Part shown: positions 25,003 through 34,057 of the stretch, one piece after another
Layout of the letters: every line of letters begins with the position of its first letter
Numbering within the stretch: the first letter of the stretch is position 1
Assembly (NCBI GenBank): GCA_018267515.1
Contig: JAFDYJ010000017.1
Span: 62,001 to 126,000 of the forward strand
Length of the DNA: 64,000 bases
Reading direction: 5' to 3'
DNA from: Bacteroidota bacterium
GTDB taxonomy: Bacteria; Bacteroidota; Bacteroidia; Chitinophagales; Chitinophagaceae
Program-made: the position numbers and the translations under genes
The notes under the pieces: generated by a model
What the model was told of the DNA's origin: nothing
The model's input: the letters and a program-made list of their open reading frames with translations, nothing else
Database searches by the model: none

Positions 25003-27069
25003 ATGTCAGAAAAGGAATCTACTTTCAAACCTTTTGTTCCCGCCGAAACAAAAATGGCGGAGTTCACAGTAAAATCTGTTGTTACCGGTGCCATATTCGG
25101 AATCATCTTTGGTACAGCAACCGTTTATCTTGCATTGAAAGCGGGTTTGACGGTATCGGCTTCCATTCCTATTGCGGTGATGTCCATCCTGCTCGGAAAA
25201 CTATTTTTAAAAACTACTGTCCTTGAAAATAATATTATACAGACTACGGGATCTGCCAGTGAAAGTATTGCAGCGGGAGTAGTATTTACGCTCCCCGGAT
25301 TTTTATTCCTGAGCGAAGTGAACAGCGCTAATTATTTTCAATACTTCACTATTCTTATTCTTGCCATCATCGGGGGCATATTGGGTACCTTAATGATGAT
25401 TCCGTTGCGACGTTCACTGATAGTGCAGGAACACGCCACTTTACCCTACCCTGAAGGAACCGCCTGTGCTTCTGTCTTAAAAGCAGGGGAAAAAGGTGGT
25501 GACTTAGCAAAGACAGCTATTTGGGGTGTTGTATTTGCAATGGGATATGCAGCTCTTCAGAAAATTTTTCATGTAATAAAAGATGTTCCTGAATTTGCGA
25601 CTAAACAGGTAAACAAGGTTTTTCCTTCAGCAAAGATTTCCGGTGAAATCACTCCTGAATATATGGGAGTCGGTTATATCATTGGCCCCAAGATCACAGG
25701 AATATTAGTTGCTGGGGGTGTGCTTAGTTGGTTTGTTCTTATTCCACTCCTGGCTTCCATCATCAACCCCGATCTTATTGCTGCGCAGTTAGCAAAACTG
25801 GGATACCTGGCAGATATAACAAAACCCGGCGGGCCGGGTGGATGGGATCCGGTTACACACGATTTCTCCGATTGGTCAACGGCAATCTATAGAGCCTATA
25901 TCAGGCAGATTGGTGCAGGTGCAGTTGCAGCAGGCGGTTTTATTACTCTCATTAAAACAATCCCAACTATTATTTCTTCTTTTAAAGGAAGTATCAAATC
26001 ATTGAAAAAAACTTCCGGTATTTCCACTACTGAAGCTGTTCCCCGCACCGAAAGAGATCTCTCCATAAAGATTGTTGGTTTCGGAAGTTTATTCTTAATT
26101 CTCATCATTGCATTTCTTCCCGGCACTCTTATTCCAGGAAGTTCTATAGGAAGTAAACTGTTGCTGGGTTTACTGGTTATCGTCTTCGGCGCATTTTTCG
26201 TTACTGTGTCTTCCAGGATTGTAGGTTTAATTGGTTCCACTAATAACCCTATCAGCGGAATGACCATCGCTACACTGATGGGAACCTGCCTGGTTTTTAT
26301 AGCTGTAAAATGGACCGGGTATTTTTATGAGCCCATGGCATTGGTTGTAGGCGGGATGATTTGTATTGCGGCAGCAAATGCCGGTGCCACTTCGCAGGAT
26401 TTAAAAACCGGCTACCTGATCGGAGCCACACCACGATATCAGCAGATTGCTCTGTTCATTGGTGTTATTGTTTCTTCTTTTGCTATCGGATATACAGTGA
26501 AAATATTAGATACACCTACTACCCAAATGATGGCACAGGGTATTCAACATGCTATTGGTACTGATAAGTATCCGGCTCCGCAAGGAACTTTGATGGCAAC
26601 TTTAATACGTGGTATCCTTTCTTTCAACCTAGATTGGCAATTTGTCCTGGTGGGTGTATTCATTGCAGTTGTTGTAGAGCTCTGTGGCATTCGCTCATTA
26701 TCATTTGCAATTGGTCTTTATTTACCGCTTTCCACTACCCTTCCAATTTTTCTTGGCGGTGCTGTGCGTGGATTGGTGGACTTTAGAAATAAAAGAAAAG
26801 GAATTAAACTCTCTGCAGAAGAAGAAGACCTGGGTAAAGGAAATCTCTTTGCTACCGGCCTGGTAGCCGGTGGGGCATTAGCCGGCGTGATTGTAGCCGT
26901 TCTCTCGGTGAACGAAAAAGTAAGTTCCAGTCTGAATCATGTAAATGCTGAGCCCGGGCTTACTCAATGGCTAGGATCAGAAGGCTACAAATGGCTGGGG
27001 GTTGCTGCATTTGTAATAATGGGCCTGGTATTATATCGCATAGCCATTAGAAATAAGATAAAGGTTTAA
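25003..27069 (+). CDS. OPT family oligopeptide transporter
   Basis: A 688-residue oligopeptide transporter (OPT superfamily) with about fourteen to sixteen helices. The family start LKAGLTVSASIPIAVMSILL follows FGTATVYLA; later NNIIQTTGSASESIAAGVVFTLPG and LPYPEGTACASVLKAGE are the hallmark blocks. OPT proteins import tri- to hexapeptides or metal-peptide chelates by proton symport. I take the start at 25003 (MSEKESTFKPFVPAE): the longer frame from a GTG at 24946 runs through the upstream terminator hairpin and would add an unlikely N-terminus. With the two POT genes it forms a peptide-import block. Confidence 0.94.
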   Translation: MSEKESTFKPFVPAETKMAEFTVKSVVTGAIFGIIFGTATVYLALKAGLTVSASIPIAVMSILLGKLFLKTTVLENNIIQTTGSASESIAAGVVFTLPGFLFLSEVNSANYFQYFTILILAIIGGILGTLMMIPLRRSLIVQEHATLPYPEGTACASVLKAGEKGGDLAKTAIWGVVFAMGYAALQKIFHVIKDVPEFATKQVNKVFPSAKISGEITPEYMGVGYIIGPKITGILVAGGVLSWFVLIPLLASIINPDLIAAQLAKLGYLADITKPGGPGGWDPVTHDFSDWSTAIYRAYIRQIGAGAVAAGGFITLIKTIPTIISSFKGSIKSLKKTSGISTTEAVPRTERDLSIKIVGFGSLFLILIIAFLPGTLIPGSSIGSKLLLGLLVIVFGAFFVTVSSRIVGLIGSTNNPISGMTIATLMGTCLVFIAVKWTGYFYEPMALVVGGMICIAAANAGATSQDLKTGYLIGATPRYQQIALFIGVIVSSFAIGYTVKILDTPTTQMMAQGIQHAIGTDKYPAPQGTLMATLIRGILSFNLDWQFVLVGVFIAVVVELCGIRSLSFAIGLYLPLSTTLPIFLGGAVRGLVDFRNKRKGIKLSAEEEDLGKGNLFATGLVAGGALAGVIVAVLSVNEKVSSSLNHVNAEPGLTQWLGSEGYKWLGVAAFVIMGLVLYRIAIRNKIKV

Positions 27070-27072
27070 AAA

Positions 27073-27098
27073 AATAGTCCTGACGCATCAGGGCTATT
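27073..27098 (-). terminator. Hairpin terminator for the DUF1501 gene
   Basis: AATAGTCCTGA and TCAGGGCTATT pair (one T-G wobble) around a CGCA loop. On the minus strand the stem is followed by a T run, the complement of the A run just before 27073, so it ends leftward transcription from the DUF1501 gene; in the plus direction there is no T run. Confidence 0.7.
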
Positions 27099-27126
27099 CC
27101 GGTTTCCGAATACGGATAACAACCTT

Positions 27127-28326
27127 TTAAATAAAATCGAGGTAAGAATGTTTCTTATCTAATATTGATGCATCATCAGCTCCCAGCCATTTATTCAGCA
27201 TGGTAGCATATACATCTTTAAAGTCCACTTTGTACTTCAGGTCGCCCTGGTCCAGGTCACTGAGGCTGGGTATTTCATTCAACAATCCTTTTTTACTTAA
27301 CCCCCCACTTATCAAAAACATACTGTTGGCTGTACCATGATCTGTACCGCCACTGGCATTTTGCTGTACTCTTCTTCCAAACTCAGAAAAAGTAAACAGC
27401 ATGACATCATTGAAACGATTATTAGACTTCAGATCTTTTGTGAATGCTGCTACTGCATCATTCATTTCCGTAAACAAACGTTGTTGTTGTGCTTCCTGGT
27501 TGATGTGTGTATCAAAACTCCCCAATGAAACATAATACACTTTAGTGTTGATGTCAGAAAAAATAAGTGATGCAATTGTTTTCAGGCTGCTTCCCAACTC
27601 TGTCTTTGGATATTCTGCCGATGAGGGATGCATCTTACTTTGCGTAAAAATATAATCAGCAGAAGAAAGGGTTTCAGCCATTGTTTTATATAAATAGTCC
27701 ACCTGGTCTTCATGTGTGGCAGCAGAATGATCTTTCAGTACATCCCTGAAAAACTTTTCATTGGAAGTTCCATATAATCGCTTTGGATCTTTTAATGCAA
27801 GGCCTTTTTCCTTTACACCTTTCATAGCAAGACTGAGAACATCATCTATTTCCAGGGCCTGAGTGGGTTTATCACATCCCTGGCACTGGGCATCAAGATA
27901 ACGGCCAATCCAACCGGTAGTGAGATATTGGTTGCTGTCCGTAGCTGTTTGCCAGATATCCATACTGCGAAAATGCGAACGATCCGGATTCGGGTAACCC
28001 ACTGCATTCAGGATGCCCAGGCTTCCATCATCAAACAAATCTCTGAAACCGGTCAGTGCCGGGTGCAAACCCACTTCATCAGTCACTAACAAGGCTTTTG
28101 ATTTATCAATTCCCAATTTAGGCCTTGCTTTATAATACAAATCATTCCGAACCGGAATCACAGTATTTAATCCGTCATTTCCACCACTCATTTGCAAAAT
28201 CACCATCACTCTATTGCCCGGAGGAACCATATTTCTTTTCTCCATTGCTTTCAAAAACTTTGGAAGCATCAATGAGGCGGTTGCCAGTGATCCGATCTGA
28301 AGAAACTCTTTGCGTTTGATGTACAT
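27127..28326 (-). CDS. DUF1501 domain-containing secreted protein
   Basis: A 399-residue protein of the DUF1501 family, a sulfatase/alkaline-phosphatase-like fold of unknown substrate. The N-terminus KRKEFLQIGSLATASLMLP resembles a twin-arginine signal with one Arg replaced by Lys, so export, possibly by Tat, is likely. Family landmarks are VILQMSGGNDGLNTVIPV near residue 43, FSEFGRRVQQNASGGTDHGTAN near 320 and the C-terminal metal-site-like DHG. It starts 71 bp after the stop of the DUF1800 gene; the pair is found together in many Bacteroidota and Planctomycetes, implying a joint, still undefined role. Confidence 0.9.
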   Translation of the reverse strand: MYIKRKEFLQIGSLATASLMLPKFLKAMEKRNMVPPGNRVMVILQMSGGNDGLNTVIPVRNDLYYKARPKLGIDKSKALLVTDEVGLHPALTGFRDLFDDGSLGILNAVGYPNPDRSHFRSMDIWQTATDSNQYLTTGWIGRYLDAQCQGCDKPTQALEIDDVLSLAMKGVKEKGLALKDPKRLYGTSNEKFFRDVLKDHSAATHEDQVDYLYKTMAETLSSADYIFTQSKMHPSSAEYPKTELGSSLKTIASLIFSDINTKVYYVSLGSFDTHINQEAQQQRLFTEMNDAVAAFTKDLKSNNRFNDVMLFTFSEFGRRVQQNASGGTDHGTANSMFLISGGLSKKGLLNEIPSLSDLDQGDLKYKVDFKDVYATMLNKWLGADDASILDKKHSYLDFI

Positions 28327-28397
28327 TCTAAAAAAATTTACGAATTACAAATTGTGATTTACGATTTTGAATGAAATCCTAAACCTGAATTCTACAA

Positions 28398-29870
28398 TTA
28401 GCATAATTGGTATTCCGGTGTACTCATAATCTGTATGGTTGCGGTTTTGATAAAACTTTCACGGCTGCCTGCATCTGCATAAGACCTGATAGTAGCATCA
28501 CTCACTTCACTCTTTGTCTGCAACAGGTATTTTGAAATAGTATCCACCAATCTGTCCTTCTCGGTTTTTTCAAAATATTTTAAATAAAGCTCCCAATCCA
28601 CATTGGCATTGATCTGTTGCCTGGCAGGAATACCCGCCTTCCCGCTTTTTTTCCTGGCATATGCTTCCGTATCCTTTCTTCCCATCATCAGGTCATCATC
28701 ATCTTTAGGTGTTACATTCATTTCATCGGTATCATTAATCAATTGAGGTATCCGCAAGCGCATCATTAATGAAGAACTGTCAATCCAGGTTCTTCCTCCC
28801 GGCCAACCCGCAACATTAGGCGGATAAAACAATTGCTGGTCTAACACTCTCTGTAATAGGATCAACGCTTCTTCATTTTCCAGTTTCATGGGCAGCATTC
28901 TTTGTATGCCAACCAGTAATTCGACAGGAGATTTAATTTTAGTGCCGATATTTAGTTCATCATAAAACCAATCACTGGTAAAAATATCTTCCAGCAGTTT
29001 TGAAATATCATAGTCATTTTTGTAAAATCGGTTCGCCAGCCATTCTGTCCTTTCAGGATCCGGAGTGATTTCATTTACAAAAAACTTATAAATCTTTTGT
29101 GAAATAAACCGGGCAGCCTGTTTTTCTTCCAGTATGATATCCAAGACATCATCGCCATCGAAATTACCGGTCTTACCTAAAAATGTTTTTTCACCAAAAT
29201 CATGTTGTTGTTTTCGAAAAACAAAATCGCCCTGGAAATTGGCGCTCCACCCGGTAAAGGCTCTCGCTGATTCTTTAATATCCTTTTCAGTATAATTTCC
29301 CCTTCCCAATGTAAAAAGCTCCATTACTTCACGGGCAAAATTTTCATTAGGGTGGTCTTTCCGGTTTTGCTGATTGTTCAAAAAGTTGAGAATAGCAGCT
29401 GTCTTTGAAACTTCATGTAGCAAATCCCGGAAACTTCCCAACGCATTAGTACGGATTACATTCACTAAACCCTGCTGATAAAAAACATTGAGATTCCGGC
29501 AGGCAAAATGACCATGCCAGAAAAGAGACATTTTTTCCCGTAGCTGCGCATCGCTGTTTACCATTTCCCGTATCCATGCCAGGTTCAGGTTGCGTACCCC
29601 TTCTCTCAATTTTTTCTGAAGTTGTTTCTTTTCATCAGCATTGAGATCTTTTCGTTGCAACTGTACCAGGTCAGAAACTCCCATCATAAACCCCTGCATG
29701 ACTCCCTGCGCTTCATTCAGAATATCGGGGCTTTTCCGCGAAGCCTTTGCCATTCCTTTATAAAATTCTTTAGGCGAATATTTTGAGAGATCACCGAGTT
29801 GCTCAACAGCAGGGCCAAAGCCGGCCCTCCATAACAAATGTTGATTTCTGAGCGAATTAGTCAAAGACAT
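28398..29870 (-). CDS. DUF1800 domain-containing protein
   Basis: A 490-residue protein of the DUF1800 family; residues about 8-480 cover the domain. Landmarks are LWRAGFGPA near the start, MSLFWHGHFACR at about 113, NENFAREVMELFTLGRGNYTE at about 176, PDPERTEWLANRFYKND and the C-terminal TPEYQLC. No classical signal peptide is evident from this start, though the family is generally exported. The function is unknown. The family partner DUF1501 follows on the same strand. Upstream it is divergent from alkB. Confidence 0.88.
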   Translation of the reverse strand: MSLTNSLRNQHLLWRAGFGPAVEQLGDLSKYSPKEFYKGMAKASRKSPDILNEAQGVMQGFMMGVSDLVQLQRKDLNADEKKQLQKKLREGVRNLNLAWIREMVNSDAQLREKMSLFWHGHFACRNLNVFYQQGLVNVIRTNALGSFRDLLHEVSKTAAILNFLNNQQNRKDHPNENFAREVMELFTLGRGNYTEKDIKESARAFTGWSANFQGDFVFRKQQHDFGEKTFLGKTGNFDGDDVLDIILEEKQAARFISQKIYKFFVNEITPDPERTEWLANRFYKNDYDISKLLEDIFTSDWFYDELNIGTKIKSPVELLVGIQRMLPMKLENEEALILLQRVLDQQLFYPPNVAGWPGGRTWIDSSSLMMRLRIPQLINDTDEMNVTPKDDDDLMMGRKDTEAYARKKSGKAGIPARQQINANVDWELYLKYFEKTEKDRLVDTISKYLLQTKSEVSDATIRSYADAGSRESFIKTATIQIMSTPEYQLC

Positions 29871-29979
29871 TAGCTGACATTTTTGTTTCAGACCATTTTA
29901 TAACTACAAAGTTTAAAGTAAATTGAATCGAAATCCGTTAACAATCAGGAATAACTGCTACATTAACGTTAGAAAAACC

Positions 29980-29997
29980 TTTGTTATTTTTAACAAA
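29980..29997. promoter_or_regulatory. Candidate operator palindrome upstream of alkB
   Basis: TTTGTTA-TTTT-TAACAAA, a perfect 7 bp inverted repeat with a 4 nt spacer, ending 15 bp before the alkB ATG, in the divergent DUF1800/alkB intergenic region. Its position suits a repressor site or a leader hairpin. No regulator gene is adjacent. Confidence 0.4.
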
Positions 29998-30012
29998 TAA
30001 AAATAAAACAAC

Positions 30013-31053
30013 ATGAGTATTCGTGCTTTCAAATATTTTTCACCTTTTATCATTTATCTCGGCGCCTTCCGGGCTTTTACTACAACCGGCTGGCAAATTT
30101 GGCTACCATTAGCTTATGCTTGGTTTATTATTCCGCTCATAGAACTATTTATTAAACCGGACAACAGCAACTTAAGTGAAGCAGAAGAGGAATTATTAAA
30201 ACAGGATAAAATCTATGATGCCTTATTATATCTCGTAGTGCCATTGCAATATGCCGCACTGTTCCTTTTTCTGTATTCAATGAAATTTGATAAAATGACA
30301 ATTTTTGATATTATTGGGAGAATATATGTAATGGGTTTGTGTTGCGGTGTGTTTGGAATTAATGTCGCACATGAATTAGGGCATCGTGTAAACAGGATCG
30401 AACAAATTCTTGCCAAAATGCTTCTGCTCACTTCACAATACATGCATTTTTTTATAGAGCACAATAAAGGCCATCATAAAAGAGTGGCAACAATGGAAGA
30501 TCCCAGCAGCAGCCGGCAAGGCGAGTGGATCTATACATTTTATTTCCGTTCTGTTATTCTCAGTTATTTCAGCGCCTGGAATATTGCCAATAAGGAAATG
30601 AAGAAGAAGAACTTGCCGGTTCTTTCTTTGAAAAACGAAATGATTCAGTTCAGTATCATTCAGGTTGCTTTTGTAGCATTAATTTTCTTCTTATTCGGCT
30701 GGCTGGTCACAATTTATTATTTGGCTGCGGCCCTGATAGGAATTTTAACTCTTGAAACTGTAAACTACATTGAACATTATGGGCTTAAGAGAAAAACACT
30801 GACAGATGGGAAATATGAAAGAGTGAATCCGGAACACAGCTGGAACAGCAATCATGTGCTGGGAAGAGTTATGCTGTTTGAACTCAGCAGGCATAGTGAT
30901 CACCACTATTTAGCCAGCCGTAAATACCAGATACTCCGCCATCATGATAACTCGCCGCAAATGCCTACAGGATACCCCGGTATGATGATTTTATCTTTAA
31001 TCCCTCCAGCCTGGTTTTATATAATGGACCGGAGAATTAAAGCAACCGGATAA
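30013..31053 (+). CDS. alkB: AlkB-like membrane alkane 1-monooxygenase
   Basis: An integral-membrane di-iron hydroxylase of 346 residues with six predicted helices. The histidine boxes are intact: H120-E-L-G-H-R, H150-N-K-G-H-H, H294-S-D-H-H, plus the NYIEHYG box at 251-257 that separates AlkB from fatty-acid desaturases. AlkB oxidises the terminal carbon of alkanes, using rubredoxin and oxygen. No rubredoxin or rubredoxin reductase gene is adjacent, so electron donors come from elsewhere. In non-hydrocarbon bacteria related enzymes may act on other long-chain substrates; chain length cannot be told from sequence. A palindrome lies just upstream. Confidence 0.92.
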   Translation: MSIRAFKYFSPFIIYLGAFRAFTTTGWQIWLPLAYAWFIIPLIELFIKPDNSNLSEAEEELLKQDKIYDALLYLVVPLQYAALFLFLYSMKFDKMTIFDIIGRIYVMGLCCGVFGINVAHELGHRVNRIEQILAKMLLLTSQYMHFFIEHNKGHHKRVATMEDPSSSRQGEWIYTFYFRSVILSYFSAWNIANKEMKKKNLPVLSLKNEMIQFSIIQVAFVALIFFLFGWLVTIYYLAAALIGILTLETVNYIEHYGLKRKTLTDGKYERVNPEHSWNSNHVLGRVMLFELSRHSDHHYLASRKYQILRHHDNSPQMPTGYPGMMILSLIPPAWFYIMDRRIKATG

Positions 31054-31265
31054 TGATAGGCTTCTCTCAAATGAGAGGTCAAAAAAAATGCAGCCATCTC
31101 TTCTCTGTTCCGGGTCTGGAACCTGCAATAGATTCCTGGTTCTCTTTCCCATATCGGCATAGAGCCTGCCCCCGTTTTCAACTTTTATTTTTTACACCTG
31201 ATTACAGAGTTTTAAAAAATAAATATATTTAGGAAACCATTTTCACCAATTTTAAAATTTGAATT

Positions 31266-32246
31266 ATGAGAAAATTACTTCTGCTTTTGGGCGGAGGATT
31301 CTTATTAATCACCGCCTGTAACAAAACATCTCAACCCAATGATGTTTTTTCCGATGATGAAACTGCTTTTCCCACAGAGCGCAGTTGTGCTTCCAACGAT
31401 GTGCTCCAGGTACAGCTGCAAGATGATCCCTCTTTACAAAAAAAAATGGATGACATTGAGCTATTCACCCGCCGTTTTATTCAAAACCCGCAGGCGCTCC
31501 GTTCGCTGGAAGATGGTACTATTGAGATACCCATAGTTGTAAACGTTCTTTATCGTACTACTGCCGAGAATATTTCTCAAAGTCAAATACAATCTCAGAT
31601 TGATGCATTGAACAAAGATTACGGTGGCAGTAATTCGGATCTCAGCCAGGTTCCTTCAATTTTTTCAAATGTCAAAGCGGGTAATATCGGTGTTACGTTT
31701 GTAATAGATCAAGTAGTACGGAAAAAGACTACAAAGAAAAGCTGGGGTACAAACGATGCAATGAAAAAAAGCTCCAAAGGAGGAATTAATGCAACCAGCC
31801 CTACCACAAAATTAAACTTATGGGTTTGCAATCTGGGGGGAGGTATTTTAGGATATGCACAATTTCCCGGAGGAAATTCAGCTACTGATGGAGTAGTTAT
31901 TGATAACAATGCAATGGGTACAACCGGTACTGCTACTGCTCCTTTTAATAAAGGGAGAACAGCTACTCATGAAATAGGTCATTGGATGAATCTCCGGCAT
32001 ATCTGGGGCGATGCCAACTGTGGTAACGACCAGGTAAGTGATACACCTATTGCCACCGGTGCCAATTATGGCTGCCCGTCTTTCCCGTATAACAGTAATT
32101 GCGGAGGAACAACACATGCAATGATGACTATGAATTATATGGATTACTCGGATGATGCCTGCATGTATATGTTTACAGCAGGACAGAAAGCAAGAATGTT
32201 AGCGGTTTTTGCCAGTGGAGGACCACGACAAGGATTTGCGCAATAA
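31266..32246 (+). CDS. M43 (pappalysin-like) zinc metalloprotease, lipoprotein
   Basis: A 326-residue secreted protease. Residues 1-18 are a lipoprotein signal with the lipobox L-I-T-A-C18, so the mature protein should be membrane-anchored. The zinc site H235-E-I-G-H239 and the third ligand H245 in RHIWGD follow the metzincin pattern HExxHxxxxxH, and the Met-turn is in MMTMNYMDYS at about residue 290. The order matches the M43B cytophagalysin-like family, often secreted in Bacteroidota. No sorting domain is present at the C-terminus, which ends shortly after FTAGQKARML, typical for compact members. Confidence 0.92.
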   Translation: MRKLLLLLGGGFLLITACNKTSQPNDVFSDDETAFPTERSCASNDVLQVQLQDDPSLQKKMDDIELFTRRFIQNPQALRSLEDGTIEIPIVVNVLYRTTAENISQSQIQSQIDALNKDYGGSNSDLSQVPSIFSNVKAGNIGVTFVIDQVVRKKTTKKSWGTNDAMKKSSKGGINATSPTTKLNLWVCNLGGGILGYAQFPGGNSATDGVVIDNNAMGTTGTATAPFNKGRTATHEIGHWMNLRHIWGDANCGNDQVSDTPIATGANYGCPSFPYNSNCGGTTHAMMTMNYMDYSDDACMYMFTAGQKARMLAVFASGGPRQGFAQ

Positions 32247-32265
32247 AATTTTTTTAAGAAAATCA

Positions 32266-32292
32266 GGCTGCCCGGAATGTGCAGCCTTTTTT
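32266..32292 (+). terminator. Intrinsic terminator after the M43 protease gene
   Basis: GGCTGC and GCAGCC pair with a 9 nt loop, followed by TTTTTT. It starts 19 bp after the stop at 32246 and touches the last codon of convergent serS. Confidence 0.85.
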
Positions 32293-33562
32293 AATTAATC
32301 CTGTCACTTCCGAAATAAGTTTTTAAAACGCCAGGTAAAATGATCCCTTCAGCAGTTTGATTATTTTCCAACAAACAAGCCACTATTCTGGGCAGCGCTA
32401 ATGAACTTCCGTTAAGTGAATGTACTAATTGAGATTTCCCATTACCGTCTTTGAAACGGATTTTCATCCGGTTGGTTTGAAATGTTTCAAAATTTGAAAC
32501 AGAACTTACTTCTAACCATTTTTCCTGTGCAGCACTGTACACTTCAAAATCATACGTAAGCGCTGAAGCAAAACTCATATCACCGCCGCATAATTTTAAA
32601 ATGCGATAAGGCAGATTCAGTGATTGAAGCAGTTGCTCAACATGAATGACCATTTCTTCAAGTACATCATAACTTTTTTCCGGATGAACCAGCTGAACTA
32701 TTTCCACTTTATCAAATTGATGCACCCTATTCAATCCACGGACATCTTTTCCATAACTGCCCGCTTCCCTGCGAAAGCAAGGAGTATAGGCTGTCATCTT
32801 TATAGGCAGATCTGATTCTTTCACTATTTCATCACGATAAATATTGGTGACAGGAACTTCAGCAGTTGGTATCAAATAATATTTATCTTCTGTGGCATAA
32901 TACATCTGCCCTTCCTTATCCGGTAATTGTCCTGTGCCAAATGCAGTGGTTTCATTCACCATCAGCGGCGGAAGGTATTCCGTATATCCGGCAGCAATAT
33001 TATAATCCAGGAAATATTGTATCAATGCTCTTTGCAGTTTAGCGCCTTTGTTTTTATAAACAGGAAAGCCGCTCCCGGTTATTTTATTTCCTAAATCAAA
33101 ATTGATGAGATCATATTTTTTTGCCAGGTCCCAGTGCGGAACGGAATCAGTTGGTAATTGAGGTTTGGTTCCACCTTCCCGAACAACAAAATTATCAGCA
33201 GGAGTTTTTCCAGCCGGAACTTTTTCCGAAGGAAGATTGGGAAGCAGTACTAGTTGTTCGTCAAGTGTTGTTTCGCTTGCTGCCAATTGTTCTTTGATAG
33301 GCTCCAATTTTTCTTTCAACGAAGCCACTTCTTTTTTCTTTTCTTCTGCTTCCTGTTTTTGACCTTTACTCATCAACTGTCCAATTTCTTTTGATGCAGC
33401 ATTGATTTTTGCCTGAGTAGTATCAAAATCAACCTGTAATTTTTTCCGCTGATCATCGGATACAATGATAGCATCCACTAAACTCAATTCTTTAAAATTC
33501 TTAATCGTCAATCTTTCTTTTACCCATTGCGGATCTTGCCTTATGACTTGTAACTGCAACAT
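32291..33562 (-). CDS. serS: Serine-tRNA ligase
   Basis: Charges tRNA-Ser with serine; a class II synthetase of 423 residues from the ATG at 33562. The N-terminal arm is a long coiled coil (about residues 30-105). Motif 2 is in FRREAGSYGKDVRGLNRVHQFDKVE and motif 3 in LNGSSLALPRIVACLLENNQ; both are complete. I chose the ATG at 33562 (MLQLQVIRQD) over a TTG at 33583 because that TTG lies inside the likely promoter box. It converges on the M43 gene and shares the terminator region. Confidence 0.97.
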   Translation of the reverse strand: MLQLQVIRQDPQWVKERLTIKNFKELSLVDAIIVSDDQRKKLQVDFDTTQAKINAASKEIGQLMSKGQKQEAEEKKKEVASLKEKLEPIKEQLAASETTLDEQLVLLPNLPSEKVPAGKTPADNFVVREGGTKPQLPTDSVPHWDLAKKYDLINFDLGNKITGSGFPVYKNKGAKLQRALIQYFLDYNIAAGYTEYLPPLMVNETTAFGTGQLPDKEGQMYYATEDKYYLIPTAEVPVTNIYRDEIVKESDLPIKMTAYTPCFRREAGSYGKDVRGLNRVHQFDKVEIVQLVHPEKSYDVLEEMVIHVEQLLQSLNLPYRILKLCGGDMSFASALTYDFEVYSAAQEKWLEVSSVSNFETFQTNRMKIRFKDGNGKSQLVHSLNGSSLALPRIVACLLENNQTAEGIILPGVLKTYFGSDRIN

Positions 33563-33580
33563 GAAATTTTCAATTTCCGG

Positions 33581-33588
33581 CAAAGATA
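33581..33588 (-). promoter_or_regulatory. Candidate -7 element for serS
   Basis: On the minus strand TATCTTTG matches TAnnTTTG, 18 bp before the serS ATG at 33562. This gives a leader of only about 12-14 nt. Confidence 0.6.
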
Positions 33589-33672
33589 ACCCTTGATAAG
33601 AAAGTATTCACTTTCACATATTATTCATTACCACTCATTCTTCTTTTTGTTACATTAGTAAAAACATTTATT

Positions 33673-34008
33673 ATGATTGATCAAAGTATGGTGACCACTA
33701 ACATTGAGTTAACCGGTTACAAAGTTGTAAGGAATCTCGGGGTGATAAGAGGCATCACCGTCCGTTCCCGTAGTATCTTTGGAAATATCGCAGGTGGATT
33801 GCAATCTCTGGTGGGTGGCAAAATTTCAATTTATGTTGATCTGTGCGAAAAGACAAGAGAAGAGGCATTTCAACACATGCTGCAACACGCCGAAGAACGT
33901 GGCGCCAATGCTATTCTCAGTATGCGTTATGACGCCAATGAAGTAATTGATGGAGTAACGGAAGTGCTGGCTTACGGATCGGCAGTCGTAGTAGAGAGAA
34001 TCGGCTGA
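33673..34008 (+). CDS. YbjQ/UPF0145 family protein
   Basis: A 111-residue cytoplasmic protein of the UPF0145 (YbjQ) family, a small pentamer-forming alpha/beta fold sometimes labelled heavy-metal-binding. Characteristic blocks are VVRNLGVIRGITVRSRSIFGNIAGG, KTREEAFQHMLQHAEERGANAILSMRYD and AYGSAVVVE at the end. The biochemical role is not known. It sits 110 bp upstream of serS's divergent start. It is separated by 49 bp from the next gene, which has its own promoter. Confidence 0.9.
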   Translation: MIDQSMVTTNIELTGYKVVRNLGVIRGITVRSRSIFGNIAGGLQSLVGGKISIYVDLCEKTREEAFQHMLQHAEERGANAILSMRYDANEVIDGVTEVLAYGSAVVVERIG

Positions 34009-34023
34009 TCTGATTCATTCCTG

Positions 34024-34053
34024 TTGTTAAAACAGAACTGCCATTTATCTTTG
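34024..34053 (+). promoter_or_regulatory. Strong Bacteroidota-type promoter, nearly leaderless
   Basis: TTG (34024-34026), a 19 bp spacer and TATCTTTG (34046-34053) form the best match to the TTG-N19-TAnnTTTG consensus in the window. The ATG of the next gene begins 5 bp after the final G, so transcription would begin at or very near the start codon. Confidence 0.7.
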
Positions 34054-34057
34054 CTTC

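Noticed and set aside
29761-29979. Promoter for the DUF1800 gene
   Set aside because: No good TAnnTTTG box is visible on the minus strand close to the start at 29870, so I did not annotate one.
31064-31077. CTCTCA-AA-TGAGAG palindrome after alkB
   Set aside because: No T run follows in the plus direction, so it is a poor terminator; a chance palindrome is as likely.
33563-33583. TTG start for serS
   Set aside because: The TTG lies within the TATCTTTG promoter box on the minus strand, so it cannot be transcribed normally; the ATG at 33562 fits the family.
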